From Paenibacillus timonensis (lineage in GTDB: Bacteria; Bacillota; Bacilli; Paenibacillales; Paenibacillaceae), in assembly GCF_022427145.1 (NCBI RefSeq), contig NZ_JAKSXN010000002.1, forward strand, positions 1-64,000: a DNA stretch of 64,000 nucleotides. Direction: 5' to 3'. The translations under genes and the position numbers were made by a program. The notes beneath the pieces are model-generated. The model had not been told where the DNA came from. It searched no databases and was given only the letters and a program-made list of their open reading frames with translations. The stretch's first letter is position 1. Each line of letters starts with the position of its first letter. Below, piece by piece: positions 18,180 through 26,625 of this stretch.

Positions 18180-18878
18180 TTGGGGGAAACCATGGAACTT
18201 CAGGTTGTTACCGAACTGTTGCAGAGTCAACCGAAATTGCGCTCCCGGATCGTTCGCCGCATCCGGAATGCTTACCGATACGATACCGCCTTTTGGCGAT
18301 CCGCCGTTGCCGGCCCCTGGGGGGCCGGCATGTTCGCGTTTGGCCTGCTGGCGTTGGGCATGCCGACGGGACTTGGCACCGCGGTCGACCTGCTGCTGTT
18401 CCTGCTGGCCGGAACGATGGGCCTGTACCTGACCGCCCACGTTGTCGCGCTGTTGCTGGCCTTGATCGGCGTACCGATCCCCCGCTTGTTCACGGGGGCG
18501 GTCCTGTTTGATTTTGCCGCCGTTTTCGTCATATTCAACTATAACGAAGTATCCCCGGCCGCGGCTGCGGTCGTGGCCGGGATCATCAGCCTGGCGGGGA
18601 TCGCCGCCGGGCTGTTCGGGGGAACGCTCGCCAGCCGTCGCCTCCGGCTGCGCCACAAAGCCGCAGCCGCCCTGATGGCGGCGCTGCTCGTTACGGCGGC
18701 CGCGATCTGGCCGTTCGCGGCCGGGAACGACTCCGCCGTGCCGGCCTTCCAAGGGCGCAAAGCGCCGGGATGCAGGAAGCCGGCGACGTCGATGGAGCTC
18801 CCGCTGCGGCCGTGCCGAGTCTTGCCGACCAGCTCGGCAGCCCCGCCGAGCCCGGGCCCTATGAAGTGTCGACCTTGA
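18180..18878 (+). CDS. Membrane domain, probably the N-terminal half of a frameshifted alpha/beta hydrolase
   Basis: This open frame encodes 232 residues. Residues 1-180 hold about five hydrophobic segments after a short N-terminal helix (TELLQSQPKLRSRIVRRIRN). After about residue 190 the sequence turns into Arg/Pro/Ser-rich text that looks like an out-of-frame reading of the hydrolase gene. The next frame, entered by a -1 shift, continues smoothly. I read this as one gene (18180-20548) broken near 18750 by a one-base deletion, or as two overlapping genes. The start is the TTG at 18180 after AGGAGAG, or the ATG at 18192. Confidence 0.6.
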   Translation: MGETMELQVVTELLQSQPKLRSRIVRRIRNAYRYDTAFWRSAVAGPWGAGMFAFGLLALGMPTGLGTAVDLLLFLLAGTMGLYLTAHVVALLLALIGVPIPRLFTGAVLFDFAAVFVIFNYNEVSPAAAAVVAGIISLAGIAAGLFGGTLASRRLRLRHKAAAALMAALLVTAAAIWPFAAGNDSAVPAFQGRKAPGCRKPATSMELPLRPCRVLPTSSAAPPSPGPMKCRP

Positions 18879-20548
18879 CGTACGGCAGCGGGAATGACGC
18901 CTGGCAGCCTGAATTCGGCGAAGCGGTCGACATCACCTCCGAGGCGGTGGATGCCTCGGCTTATATCAAGAAGTGGTCGGTCTACCGGACCGCTTATTGG
19001 GGATTTAATCAGCGCGCTTTGCCGCTGAACGGGAGGGTCTGGATGCCGGCGGCGGCCGAAGGAAGCGCCGACGCCGAGGGCCCGGGACGTTTCCCGCTCG
19101 TCCTGATCGTACACGGCAATCACCTGATGGAGGATTTCTCCGACGACGGGTACGCCTATCTCGGGGAGCTGCTGGCCAGCCGCGGGTTCATCGCCGTCTC
19201 CGTTGACGAGAATTTTCTGAATTATTCCGTGTGGACGGGGATTCCCGATAACGATATGAAGGTCCGGGCCTGGATCCTGCTGAAGCATTTGCAGCAGATC
19301 GGCGATTTCGCCGCCGAACCCGGCAACCCGTTGTACGGCAAAATCGACTTCACCCGCATCGGCCTGGTCGGCCATTCCCGCGGCGGGCAGGCGGTCGCGA
19401 TGGCCGCGGATTACAAGGATTGGTTCGGGGACGACGCCGAGTTGATGCAACGCTTGGCCTCCTGCCGGATCGAAGCGGTCGCCGCCATTGCTCCCACCGA
19501 CAGGAAGGTGGACGGGAAGTTTACCCAGTTGAAGGATGTCAGCTATCTGACGCTGCAAGGCGCGCGGGACGGCGACGTGAGCGATTTTGACGGCGACCGG
19601 CAGTATATGCGGACGAGTTATTCGCAAGGCGGGGGCCGGTTCAAGGCCTCGCTGTACATCGGGGACGCCAATCACAGCCAATTCAACAGCAGTTGGGGCG
19701 GCCGCGACGTTAGCTATCCGAAGGGCATCCTGCTGAGCCGCGACGGGATGCTGTCGCCTGCCGAGCAACGAGGTATCGCCAAGGTGTACCTCTCGGCTTT
19801 CTTCGAGGAAACGCTGCAAAGCGGAGAGCCCGGCCGGTACCTCCCGCTGCTGCAAGATTACCGCACCGGGTTGGCCTGGCTCCCGGACACCGCGTATTAC
19901 AACCGGTTCGAGAGCGACGCGTTTACCGCTTGGGCCCGCTACGACGAGGATTCGAACCGCATAACGCTGCCCGGCGGCGGCAAAGCGGAGGCCAGCGCGT
20001 TGTCCTGGAAGGAAGAAGATGCGAAAAACCGTCAAAACGGCGGCAAGCCGTCCCGCGGAATCGTCCTGGAACGCCGGCAAAACGGCGACGGCGACGAGCC
20101 TTCCGTTTACGCGCTGACCTGGGAACACGGTGCTCCCTTGCCGGCCGGCGGCAAGCTGGAGGAGCTGGCGTTCTCGTTGACCGACCGCAGCTTCGAGCTG
20201 GAGGACGACGATACGCCAAACGCGGCGTTGGCCTCGGGAACCGTAGCGCTGGAGGTCGAGCTGACCGACGGCAATGGCACCTCCGTCCGCTTGCCTCTGG
20301 CATGGTTCATGGATACCGAGCCGCTCCCGGTTACCTCGTTTACGATCCACCCTTGGCTGGATCGCCATCTGTCGGGAGGCAAATACAAGCATCCGACGGA
20401 AGCGGTGTTCCAGACGTACCGGCTGTCCCTGGCGGATTTCGCGGCGGCCCAACCGGATTTCGCTCCGGAGACCGGAATCCAGGGACTCTCCTTCCGTTTG
20501 AGCGGCGGCTCCGCCAAGCTGATGCTGGACGACATCGGGGTCTACTGA
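18770..20548 (+). CDS. Alpha/beta hydrolase family protein (C-terminal part of a split gene)
   Basis: This frame encodes 592 residues from the first ATG. It is an alpha/beta hydrolase with a strand and oxyanion-like segment VLIVHGNH and the nucleophile elbow GHSRGG (serine in the GxSxG position). The C-terminal 250 residues are beta-rich and look like a carbohydrate-binding or jelly-roll domain ending KLMLDDIGVY. The frame is open some 45 bases before the ATG and reads sensibly, which supports fusion to the upstream membrane domain. No good ribosome binding site precedes this ATG; a small hairpin (GGCGC AAA GCGCC, 18754-18766) lies there. The active site probably faces outward. The substrate is unknown. 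Confidence 0.75.
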   Translation: MQEAGDVDGAPAAAVPSLADQLGSPAEPGPYEVSTLTYGSGNDAWQPEFGEAVDITSEAVDASAYIKKWSVYRTAYWGFNQRALPLNGRVWMPAAAEGSADAEGPGRFPLVLIVHGNHLMEDFSDDGYAYLGELLASRGFIAVSVDENFLNYSVWTGIPDNDMKVRAWILLKHLQQIGDFAAEPGNPLYGKIDFTRIGLVGHSRGGQAVAMAADYKDWFGDDAELMQRLASCRIEAVAAIAPTDRKVDGKFTQLKDVSYLTLQGARDGDVSDFDGDRQYMRTSYSQGGGRFKASLYIGDANHSQFNSSWGGRDVSYPKGILLSRDGMLSPAEQRGIAKVYLSAFFEETLQSGEPGRYLPLLQDYRTGLAWLPDTAYYNRFESDAFTAWARYDEDSNRITLPGGGKAEASALSWKEEDAKNRQNGGKPSRGIVLERRQNGDGDEPSVYALTWEHGAPLPAGGKLEELAFSLTDRSFELEDDDTPNAALASGTVALEVELTDGNGTSVRLPLAWFMDTEPLPVTSFTIHPWLDRHLSGGKYKHPTEAVFQTYRLSLADFAAAQPDFAPETGIQGLSFRLSGGSAKLMLDDIGVY

Positions 20549-20553
20549 CACGC

Positions 20554-20609
20554 AAAAAAACGCTTATCCCTGCAGCCACCTGGCCGCGCATTGGGATAAG
20601 CGTTTTTTT
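20554..20609. terminator. Bidirectional terminator
   Basis: AAAAAAACGCTTATCCC and GGGATAAGCGTTTTTTT are perfect arms, with T-runs on both strands. It serves the hydrolase (plus) and the converging GbsR-type gene (minus). Confidence 0.93.
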
Positions 20610-20619
20610 ATGACGAACA

Positions 20620-21177
20620 TTAGGATTCGGTTTCTTTCGGTACCAGCTTGTAAATCTCTCCGCTTTCCATCGTATCGATCAGCCGGTCCAGCCATTCGTA
20701 ATACTTCACCGTTTCTTTCATCTTGCGCACGTCTTCCTCCAGCACCCGGCGAAGCGGTCCCTCCGTCTCCTCCGTCATCGCTTTGGACAATTCCTCAATC
20801 GAGCGGCGCAGAACCAGAATATTGCTCTCCACCGCCTTTCTCCATTTAATCGCGAAAAAGTCCGTAAACGTCTGGTACCAGTCGTACTCCACTTCATATA
20901 AGTCCTTGCGGGAGCCTTTCTCCCACACTTTATTGACCATTTTGAGATCCAGCAGGGTGCGGACTCCCGTACTCATACTGGTTTTGCTCATTTTCATTTC
21001 CATGCCCATCTCGTCAAGAGTCATCGGCTTGTCGGCAAAGAAGAGCAGACCGTACAAGTGCCCTGTCGATAAGGAAACTCCGTACAAATCCATGTTTCGG
21101 CCGATCGCCTCGATCACCCGCTTGCGAACCTTCATTAATAATGCCTGTTGCTCATCGGTGAGCTGGTCCAAGCTCAT
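20620..21177 (-). CDS. GbsR-family transcriptional regulator
   Basis: This 185-residue winged-helix protein matches the GbsR/OpcR branch of the MarR superfamily. The N-terminal half contains STGHLYGLLFFADKPMTLDEMG and the recognition helix region KMSKTSMSTGVRTLLDLKMV; the C-terminal half is helical and contributes to dimerisation. In Bacillus these proteins repress glycine betaine and choline uptake or conversion genes. It is divergent from an OpuA-type glycine betaine importer, which is its likely target. The ligand here could be choline or glycine betaine. Confidence 0.88.
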   Translation of the reverse strand: MSLDQLTDEQQALLMKVRKRVIEAIGRNMDLYGVSLSTGHLYGLLFFADKPMTLDEMGMEMKMSKTSMSTGVRTLLDLKMVNKVWEKGSRKDLYEVEYDWYQTFTDFFAIKWRKAVESNILVLRRSIEELSKAMTEETEGPLRRVLEEDVRKMKETVKYYEWLDRLIDTMESGEIYKLVPKETES

Positions 21178-21530
21178 GCTTGTAACCTCCTATCCATTTG
21201 CAAAAAAGACCTCTCCGGCTGTCACGCGTCGATCCCGCAAAACCTCTAAATCGCTATGCGGCTCAACGCTTATTCTATCTTAAGAAAGTCAAGCCCAAAT
21301 GTAAAGAAGCAGCCTAGGGAGCATTTAGGAGGATTTCGGAGTTATCCGGAGGTTCGTTATGTTCAGTTTTTTCTGTACGTTCCTTACGTACGGTTTTGGT
21401 CTTTGCACTATCGACGCGGGCTTTGTTACACTTACATCACGGATTGATGCGATACCGTCTCGCCAAGTTATTGGTTGCAGCGAAGCCGTATCGAAGGGGG
21501 AACTCGAGGATCTAGAAAAGGAGTGAATCT
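21178..21530. promoter_or_regulatory. GbsR-opuA divergent control region
   Basis: This 353 bp gap has no gene. It holds the promoters of the regulator and of opuA, but I found no textbook -35/-10 pair. An inverted repeat GTACG-N7-CGTAC at 21375-21391 is the best operator candidate for the GbsR-type regulator. A GGAG ribosome binding site (AAAAGGAG) precedes opuAA. Confidence 0.4.
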
Positions 21531-22778
21531 ATGAATCAGCCATTATTGCAAGTTCGTGAAGTCAGTAAATTATTTGGCCCACATGCCGAGTCGGGCATTC
21601 CATTATTGAAGGAAGGTTACGCCAAAGAGCGCCTGCTTAAAGAAAAAGGCATCACCGTCGGCGTCGGACAGGTCAGCCTGGATATCCGGGAAGGCGAGAT
21701 TTTCGTCATCATGGGCTTGTCCGGAAGCGGCAAATCGACGCTGGTTCGCATGCTCAATCGATTGATTGAACCGACGGCCGGAGAGATCCTGCTGCATGGC
21801 CGCGACCTCCGCAAAATGAACAAAGCCGAGTTACGCGAGGTACGCCGCAAATCGATTAGCATGGTGTTCCAGAAGTTCGCCTTATTCCCGCACCGGACCG
21901 TCCTCCAGAACGTGGAATACGGACTGGAAATCCAGAAGGTGGCGAAAAATGAACGCCGCGACAAAGCGATGCAAGCCCTAGAGCTTGTCGGCTTGAAGGG
22001 CTGGGAGCACAAGATGCCGGATCAGCTGAGCGGCGGCATGCAGCAACGGGTCGGCTTGGCCCGCGCGCTCGCCAATGACCCGGAAATCCTGCTGATGGAC
22101 GAAGCGTTTAGCGCGCTTGACCCGCTCATTCGCCGCGACATGCAAGACGAACTGTTGGAGCTTCAGGAGAAGATGAAGAAAACGATCGTCTTCATTACGC
22201 ATGATCTGGACGAGGCGCTTCGCCTCGGCGACCGGATCGCCTTGATGAAGGATGGTGCGCTCGTCCAGATCGGCACGCCGGAGGAAATGCTGATGAACCC
22301 GGCCAACCGTTATGTCGAACGGTTCATCGAGGACGTGGATCTGTCTAAGGTGTTGACCGCGGCCCGCGTGATGCGCCGGCCGGAGACGGTCACGTTGGAT
22401 CGGGGCCCGCGCGTGGCCCTCGAATTAATGCGCGAACGGGGGATCTCCAATCTGTTCGTCATCGGACGCGGCAAGCGCCTGCTCGGCGTGATTACGGCCG
22501 AAGATGCCTCCCGCGCTGCCAAGACCGGCACCGGCCTGGAGGAAATCCTGATGACGGACGGCCCCCGCGTGGCCCCGGACACCGTATTAAGCGACCTCTT
22601 TGAAGTCACCAGTTCTTCCAAGGTTCCGGTGGCGGTCGTTGACGAACAAGAGCGCTTGCTAGGTGTCATCATCCGCGGCGCCGTGCTGGGCGCCCTCGCC
22701 GGAGAAACCCATCATGATCCAGAGGAGGTGCGCACAGATGAAGTCAATACCGAAATTGCCGTTGGCCGAGTGGATTGA
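21531..22778 (+). CDS. opuAA: Glycine betaine ABC transporter ATP-binding protein (OpuAA)
   Basis: This 415-residue ATPase drives uptake of glycine betaine. Walker A is GLSGSGKST (62-70); the signature LSGGMQQRVGLARAL, Walker B ILLMDEAFSALDPLIRRD and the H-loop THD follow. The last 140 residues form two CBS domains, which in OpuA sense ionic strength. The long N-terminal lead (EVSKLFGPHAE) is typical of OpuAA/ProV. The permease start lies inside its 3' end (41 bp overlap), so the genes are translationally coupled. Confidence 0.95.
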   Translation: MNQPLLQVREVSKLFGPHAESGIPLLKEGYAKERLLKEKGITVGVGQVSLDIREGEIFVIMGLSGSGKSTLVRMLNRLIEPTAGEILLHGRDLRKMNKAELREVRRKSISMVFQKFALFPHRTVLQNVEYGLEIQKVAKNERRDKAMQALELVGLKGWEHKMPDQLSGGMQQRVGLARALANDPEILLMDEAFSALDPLIRRDMQDELLELQEKMKKTIVFITHDLDEALRLGDRIALMKDGALVQIGTPEEMLMNPANRYVERFIEDVDLSKVLTAARVMRRPETVTLDRGPRVALELMRERGISNLFVIGRGKRLLGVITAEDASRAAKTGTGLEEILMTDGPRVAPDTVLSDLFEVTSSSKVPVAVVDEQERLLGVIIRGAVLGALAGETHHDPEEVRTDEVNTEIAVGRVD

Positions 22779-23583
22779 ATCGCTAGTCGACGGAATGGAA
22801 CGGACGCTTGGCGGATTTTTCGACGGACTGTCCATGGTGATCGAATCGATCGTCGACTTCTTCGCCGGAGTGTTTTTGCTGCCGCACCCCCTGCTCTTTA
22901 TTGCCATCATCGGCCTCCTCGCTTATTTAATCGGAAAATGGCAGCTGGCCCTCTTCACCGTCATCGGTTTTCTGTTGATCGACAATCTCGGTTATTGGGA
23001 CGAAACGATGAATACGTTAGGCCTGGTCATTACCTCCGGCCTGTTTTCGATCCTGCTGGGGATTCCGATCGGCATTTGGAGCGCCTACAGCAAACTGGTC
23101 CACCGGATCGTTTCGCCGTTGCTGGATTTCATGCAGACGATGCCGGCGTTCGTTTATCTGCTTCCGGCCGTCACTTTCTTCAGCCTCGGCGTCGTTCCGG
23201 GGGTGATCGCTTCGGTGATCTTCGCCATCCCGCCGACGATCCGGCTCACTTATCTGGGGATCAAGCAAGTGTCCGGCGAGTTGACGGAGGCGGCTAACGC
23301 CTTCGGTTCCACGTCCTGGCAGAAGCTGTTCAAGGTGGAGCTGCCGCTCGCCATGCCTACGTTGATGGCCGGGGTGAATCAGACGATCATGCTGTCGTTG
23401 TCGATGGTCGTCATCGCCTCGATGATCGGTGCGCAGGGCATCGGGGCTACCGTCTACCGGGCGGTGACCCAGTTGAAAATCGGGCAAGGGTTTGAAGCCG
23501 GATTGGCCGTGGTTGTCCTGGCCATCGTGCTTGACCGCTTTACGCAAAACCTGTTTAAATCCAAACCACAAAGGGGAGATTAA
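22738..23583 (+). CDS. opuAB: Glycine betaine ABC transporter permease (OpuAB)
   Basis: This 281-residue permease has six or more helices and the conserved segment PLLDFMQTMPAFVYLLPAVTFF, the hallmark of OpuAB/ProW-type permeases, plus the ATPase-docking loop VSGELTEAANAFGSTSWQKLFKVELP. The start is the ATG at 22738, preceded by the ideal site AGAGGAGGTG inside opuAA; the longer frame upstream is a shadow of opuAA. The receptor is a separate gene, as in Bacillus. Confidence 0.95.
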   Translation: MKSIPKLPLAEWIESLVDGMERTLGGFFDGLSMVIESIVDFFAGVFLLPHPLLFIAIIGLLAYLIGKWQLALFTVIGFLLIDNLGYWDETMNTLGLVITSGLFSILLGIPIGIWSAYSKLVHRIVSPLLDFMQTMPAFVYLLPAVTFFSLGVVPGVIASVIFAIPPTIRLTYLGIKQVSGELTEAANAFGSTSWQKLFKVELPLAMPTLMAGVNQTIMLSLSMVVIASMIGAQGIGATVYRAVTQLKIGQGFEAGLAVVVLAIVLDRFTQNLFKSKPQRGD

Positions 23584-23584
23584 G

Positions 23585-24532
23585 ATGAACATGAAGAAGA
23601 CGAGGAAGTTGATGGTGCTGGCGGGATTGGTGAGCCTATTGGCGTTGTCCGCCTGCGGGCAAGCGAACAATTCCACGGCCGGCAACGGAAACAGCGCGCC
23701 TGAGGCCTCGGCGAACGGGGCTGGCAACGCCTCCGCCGGAGCGATCGGCGAGCAAGTCGACTACGAAATCATCGGCATCGACCCCGGCGCCGGGATTATG
23801 AAGGCAACCAGCCAAGCGATCGAAACCTACGGCTTGACGGACTGGAAGCTGATTGAGGGCTCCGGCGCGGCGATGACGGCGATGCTGGATAAAGCGGTCA
23901 AAACCGAAAAACCGATCATCATCACCGGCTGGACGCCCCACTGGATGTTCGCGAAATACGATCTGAAATATTTGGAGGATCCGCAGAAGGTGTACGGGGA
24001 AGCCGAAGAAATTCATACGTTGGCTCGGAAAGGCTTGAAGGAAGATCATCCGACGGCTTACGAATTCCTCGACCGCTTCGAGTGGACATCGGACGAAATG
24101 GGAGAGATCATGACGGCCATTCAGGAAGGCCAGGACCCGGCGGAAGCAGCTAAAACCTGGGCAGACGCCCATGCGGACCGCGTCGGCAGCTGGACCGAGG
24201 GCTTGACACCGGTGGATGGCGATAAGCTCAAGCTGAGTTATGTAGCCTGGGATTCGGAGATCGCCAGCACGAACCTGCTGGAATATGTACTGGAGAGCAA
24301 ACTTGGGTATGACGTCGAGTCCTTGCAGGTCGAAGCCGGCCCGATGTGGACCGGCGTAGCCAGCGGTGACGTCGATGCGACCGCGGCCGCTTGGCTGCCG
24401 CTCACCCATGCGGATTACTGGGACAAATACGGCGAACAGCTCGAGGACCTTGGTGCCAACATGACCGGCGTCAAAACCGGCCTGGTCGTCCCGGCCTACA
24501 TGAACATCAACTCGATCGAGGATTTGAAGTAA
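23585..24532 (+). CDS. opuAC: Glycine betaine-binding lipoprotein (OpuAC)
   Basis: This 315-residue lipoprotein is the receptor of the importer. The signal peptide ends in lipobox LSAC (Cys24), followed by a Gly/Asn/Ala-rich linker. The OpuAC fold follows, with YEIIGIDPGAGIMKATSQAI and the tryptophan-rich segments GWTPHWMF and GPMWTG that would supply the aromatic cage for the trimethylammonium head. It begins one base after the permease stop. The three genes complete the opuA operon; the expected promoter lies before opuAA. Confidence 0.94.
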   Translation: MNMKKTRKLMVLAGLVSLLALSACGQANNSTAGNGNSAPEASANGAGNASAGAIGEQVDYEIIGIDPGAGIMKATSQAIETYGLTDWKLIEGSGAAMTAMLDKAVKTEKPIIITGWTPHWMFAKYDLKYLEDPQKVYGEAEEIHTLARKGLKEDHPTAYEFLDRFEWTSDEMGEIMTAIQEGQDPAEAAKTWADAHADRVGSWTEGLTPVDGDKLKLSYVAWDSEIASTNLLEYVLESKLGYDVESLQVEAGPMWTGVASGDVDATAAAWLPLTHADYWDKYGEQLEDLGANMTGVKTGLVVPAYMNINSIEDLK

Positions 24533-24566
24533 ATCTTGGATCGAATCTCTGGACCCATTCTCTAAA

Positions 24567-24750
24567 TAACGGAACTCAGAGACCTTATTTATCCATTTCC
24601 CGGTTATTTCCCGCTGTAACGGAACCCAAAGACCTTATTTGGCCCGAATGCCCGCAAATTGGCTGCTTTTACCCCAAATAAGGTCATCTCGTTCCGTTAG
24701 CAGCGAAGAACACCTATAAAGTGTAGAAATAACGTCTCCTAGTTCCGTTA
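24567..24750. repeat. Four-element repeat cluster, two direct then two inverted copies, ~51 bp spacing
   Basis: A 24 bp element occurs at 24567 and 24617 (forward, TAACGGAACTCAGAGACC and TAACGGAACCCAAAGACC, each ending CTTATTT) and at 24676 and 24727 (reverse complement, ending GTTCCGTTA). The spacings are 50, 59 and 51 bp. The 2+2 layout mirrors that of the cluster at 8369. The whole 442 bp gap (24533-24974) holds this cluster, the hairpin element at 24759 and a terminator; I see no gene. Confidence 0.85.
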
Positions 24751-24758
24751 GCTAATGA

Positions 24759-24839
24759 AGGTTCAAAAAGTTAGGTTTCGAGCACCGAGAAGCTTGGATG
24801 AACCACTTCGTGATCGGAAGCTCACTTTTTGAACGACCT
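24759..24839. repeat. Nested-stem hairpin element
   Basis: GTTCAAAAAGT (24761-24771) pairs perfectly with ACTTTTTGAAC (24824-24834). Inside, GAGC and CCGA pair with TCGG and GCTC. The element starts eight bases after the repeat cluster and is followed at once by a terminator hairpin. Similar hairpins with GGTTCAAAAAGT ends are, from memory, frequent in Paenibacillus genomes. It could be a small non-autonomous element or a structured RNA. Confidence 0.65.
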
Positions 24840-24850
24840 ATTAAGAAAGG

Positions 24851-24881
24851 AAGAAGCCACCCCTGTTCGGGGTGGCTTCTT
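24851..24881. terminator. Terminator hairpin in the opuAC-glycosyltransferase gap
   Basis: AAGAAGCCACCCC and GGGGTGGCTTCTT are perfect arms around TGTTCG. The hairpin is 318 bp from the opuAC stop, so it may end a transcript from the repeat region or serve the minus-strand gene. Confidence 0.75.
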
Positions 24882-24974
24882 CACGTATATATCAATTAAG
24901 AAGAGGGAGTATCTAAAGAATAACACCGGTTCCTTAAAGGAACATTACGGAAACCTGAAGATCAGCTTAAAATT

Positions 24975-26300
24975 TCATTTCCAAATCCGTTTGCGCTGCA
25001 GCGCCTCCTGCACGTAGCCATAAACGGAAACCGGGCTCATCACCATTTGGTACAGCAGCACGTAGGCGACAAAGCCAAACAGGTTTTTGCGGATGCGCAG
25101 ATGAAGTGAACGGAATACCTTTTTTTGATAACGGTACAGAATAAAGTTCTGAAAAAACGTTAGCGGAAGCACCAGCAGCGTAGCCGGCCCAACGATCCAG
25201 TAGATGCCGAAAAAGGCGAGAACCAAACCCGGCAGCCAACAGAAGGTATAAACCAAATCCAAATACGGCATCAACAAATTGCAGCCGGTCAAATACTTGG
25301 CATACACGGAAGGGTGATTCCACGGCTTCAGCATTTTTAGAGCCTCGATCATCCCCCGGGCCCAACGGCTCCTTTGCCTGACGAGATGGCGGAACGACTC
25401 CGGAACGTCCGTAAAAGCGACCGCCAGCGGTTCAAAATACACCCGCCAACGCTGGGCCAAGAACTTCCACGTCAGCACGATATCCTCGCCGATCGCATCC
25501 GGCCAGCCTTGTACGGCGCGCACGGCTTCCGTTTTATAGAGAGAAAAGGCCCCTTGCGCCACCAGCGTCCCCTGAAACATGCCCTGCAGCCTTTTGATGC
25601 TCGCTATCCCGAGAAAATAATCCCATTCCTGCAGCTTGGCCCAGAAATTGTGGCGGCTATTGCGGACGAGCACCGCTCCCGCGACCGCGCAAACATCCGG
25701 CGGCGCCGCTTCCATGCGGGACACGATATGCTTGATCGCCAGCTTATGCAGCAGCGTATCCGCATCCAGCGTGATCATCAGCTCCGTCTCCACCAGATTC
25801 AGTGCGGCGTTGAGCGCATGATTTTTGCCCGGCGTATTCTCCTCGATCACCAGCAGATCCAGTCCAAGCTCCCTGCCGGCAGCCTTGGCCCGCTCCGCCG
25901 TCTGGTCGGAGCAATTGTTGTCGATGACGATGACCTTCAGATGCCCCGAATACTCCTGTTCGCCCAAATAGGCGAGCGTGGTCCGGATCCCTCGCTCCTC
26001 GTTATGACAAGCGATCAACACGGTCACGGGCCGTTCGGGGGAGCCCTCCGGAAGCGGCGGCTGACGGTCCAGCAGCAGGCTGACGACCATAAAGGCGTTC
26101 ATGTATCCGGGAATATACGAAATCCCCGCGATGATCAGAATAGCTACAGGCAGCGAGACGAATCCCGCAAAGTCACGCAGCCAAGGCATTGACACCCCGA
26201 TGGAAAAAAGCATCCACAGGCTCGCCGCCGCATGGCTGATCCAAAATTTCTGTTGCACCGATATGTAGATGCGTTTGGGATCGTCGTAGTTGCGATTCAT
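24975..26300 (-). CDS. Membrane glycosyltransferase, family 2
   Basis: This 441-residue protein has two N-terminal helices, a cytoplasmic GT-A domain and three to four C-terminal helices, like NodC/IcaA-type processive enzymes. Catalytic markers are visible: IACHNEERGIRTTLAYL, the DADTLL aspartates, the GEDIVLTW acid and the QRSRWARG motif. It would extend or transfer a sugar polymer across the membrane. It is a single gene, with a ribosome binding site (CAGGGAGAG) before the ATG, so the acceptor and polymer are not known. Confidence 0.88.
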   Translation of the reverse strand: MNRNYDDPKRIYISVQQKFWISHAAASLWMLFSIGVSMPWLRDFAGFVSLPVAILIIAGISYIPGYMNAFMVVSLLLDRQPPLPEGSPERPVTVLIACHNEERGIRTTLAYLGEQEYSGHLKVIVIDNNCSDQTAERAKAAGRELGLDLLVIEENTPGKNHALNAALNLVETELMITLDADTLLHKLAIKHIVSRMEAAPPDVCAVAGAVLVRNSRHNFWAKLQEWDYFLGIASIKRLQGMFQGTLVAQGAFSLYKTEAVRAVQGWPDAIGEDIVLTWKFLAQRWRVYFEPLAVAFTDVPESFRHLVRQRSRWARGMIEALKMLKPWNHPSVYAKYLTGCNLLMPYLDLVYTFCWLPGLVLAFFGIYWIVGPATLLVLPLTFFQNFILYRYQKKVFRSLHLRIRKNLFGFVAYVLLYQMVMSPVSVYGYVQEALQRKRIWK

Positions 26301-26441
26301 GATGCTCTCCCTGATCCGTGATAAAATGTAGGTCGTTTCATTATAAGCGGCGCCAGACAGTCCTGTAAATCACTTGACTCTATGGTAAAATTTATCGTTT
26401 TCCGCCGAAAAGCCGATACAAAATGAATAGGAGGTGACAGG

Positions 26442-26621
26442 ATGGATATTGCCGCAACGTCCGTAGCCATGAGCCAAAGCGCGCTTTCTCAAGCCGTCGG
26501 CATCCGCGTGCTCAGCATGGCCAAAAACCAAGCCGAAATCCAAGGCCAGAATCTCGTGCAAATGTTGTCTCAAAGCCAAGTTCACCCGACGCTCGGGAAA
26601 AACCTGGATATCAAAGTTTAA
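26442..26621 (+). CDS. YjfB-family small protein, 59 aa
   Basis: This short gene encodes MDIAATSVAMSQSALSQAVG and continues to a C terminus NLDIKV. The family (YjfB, annotated as putative motility protein) has this pattern of Ala/Ser-rich helices and ends in NLDIKV-type tails. The ATG follows a strong AGGAGGTGA site at 26429-26437. It converges on the ASCH gene with only four bases between the stops. No motility genes are nearby and the function is unproven. Confidence 0.85.
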   Translation: MDIAATSVAMSQSALSQAVGIRVLSMAKNQAEIQGQNLVQMLSQSQVHPTLGKNLDIKV

Positions 26622-26625
26622 CGGT

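Noticed and set aside
18539-20551. 670-residue minus-strand frame opposite the hydrolase
   Set aside because: It is a shadow of the real plus-strand gene: composition is Arg/Gly/Ala-rich and it has no family pattern.
24829-25017. 62-residue plus-strand frame after the hairpin element
   Set aside because: It begins inside the hairpin, crosses the terminator and overlaps the end of the glycosyltransferase gene.
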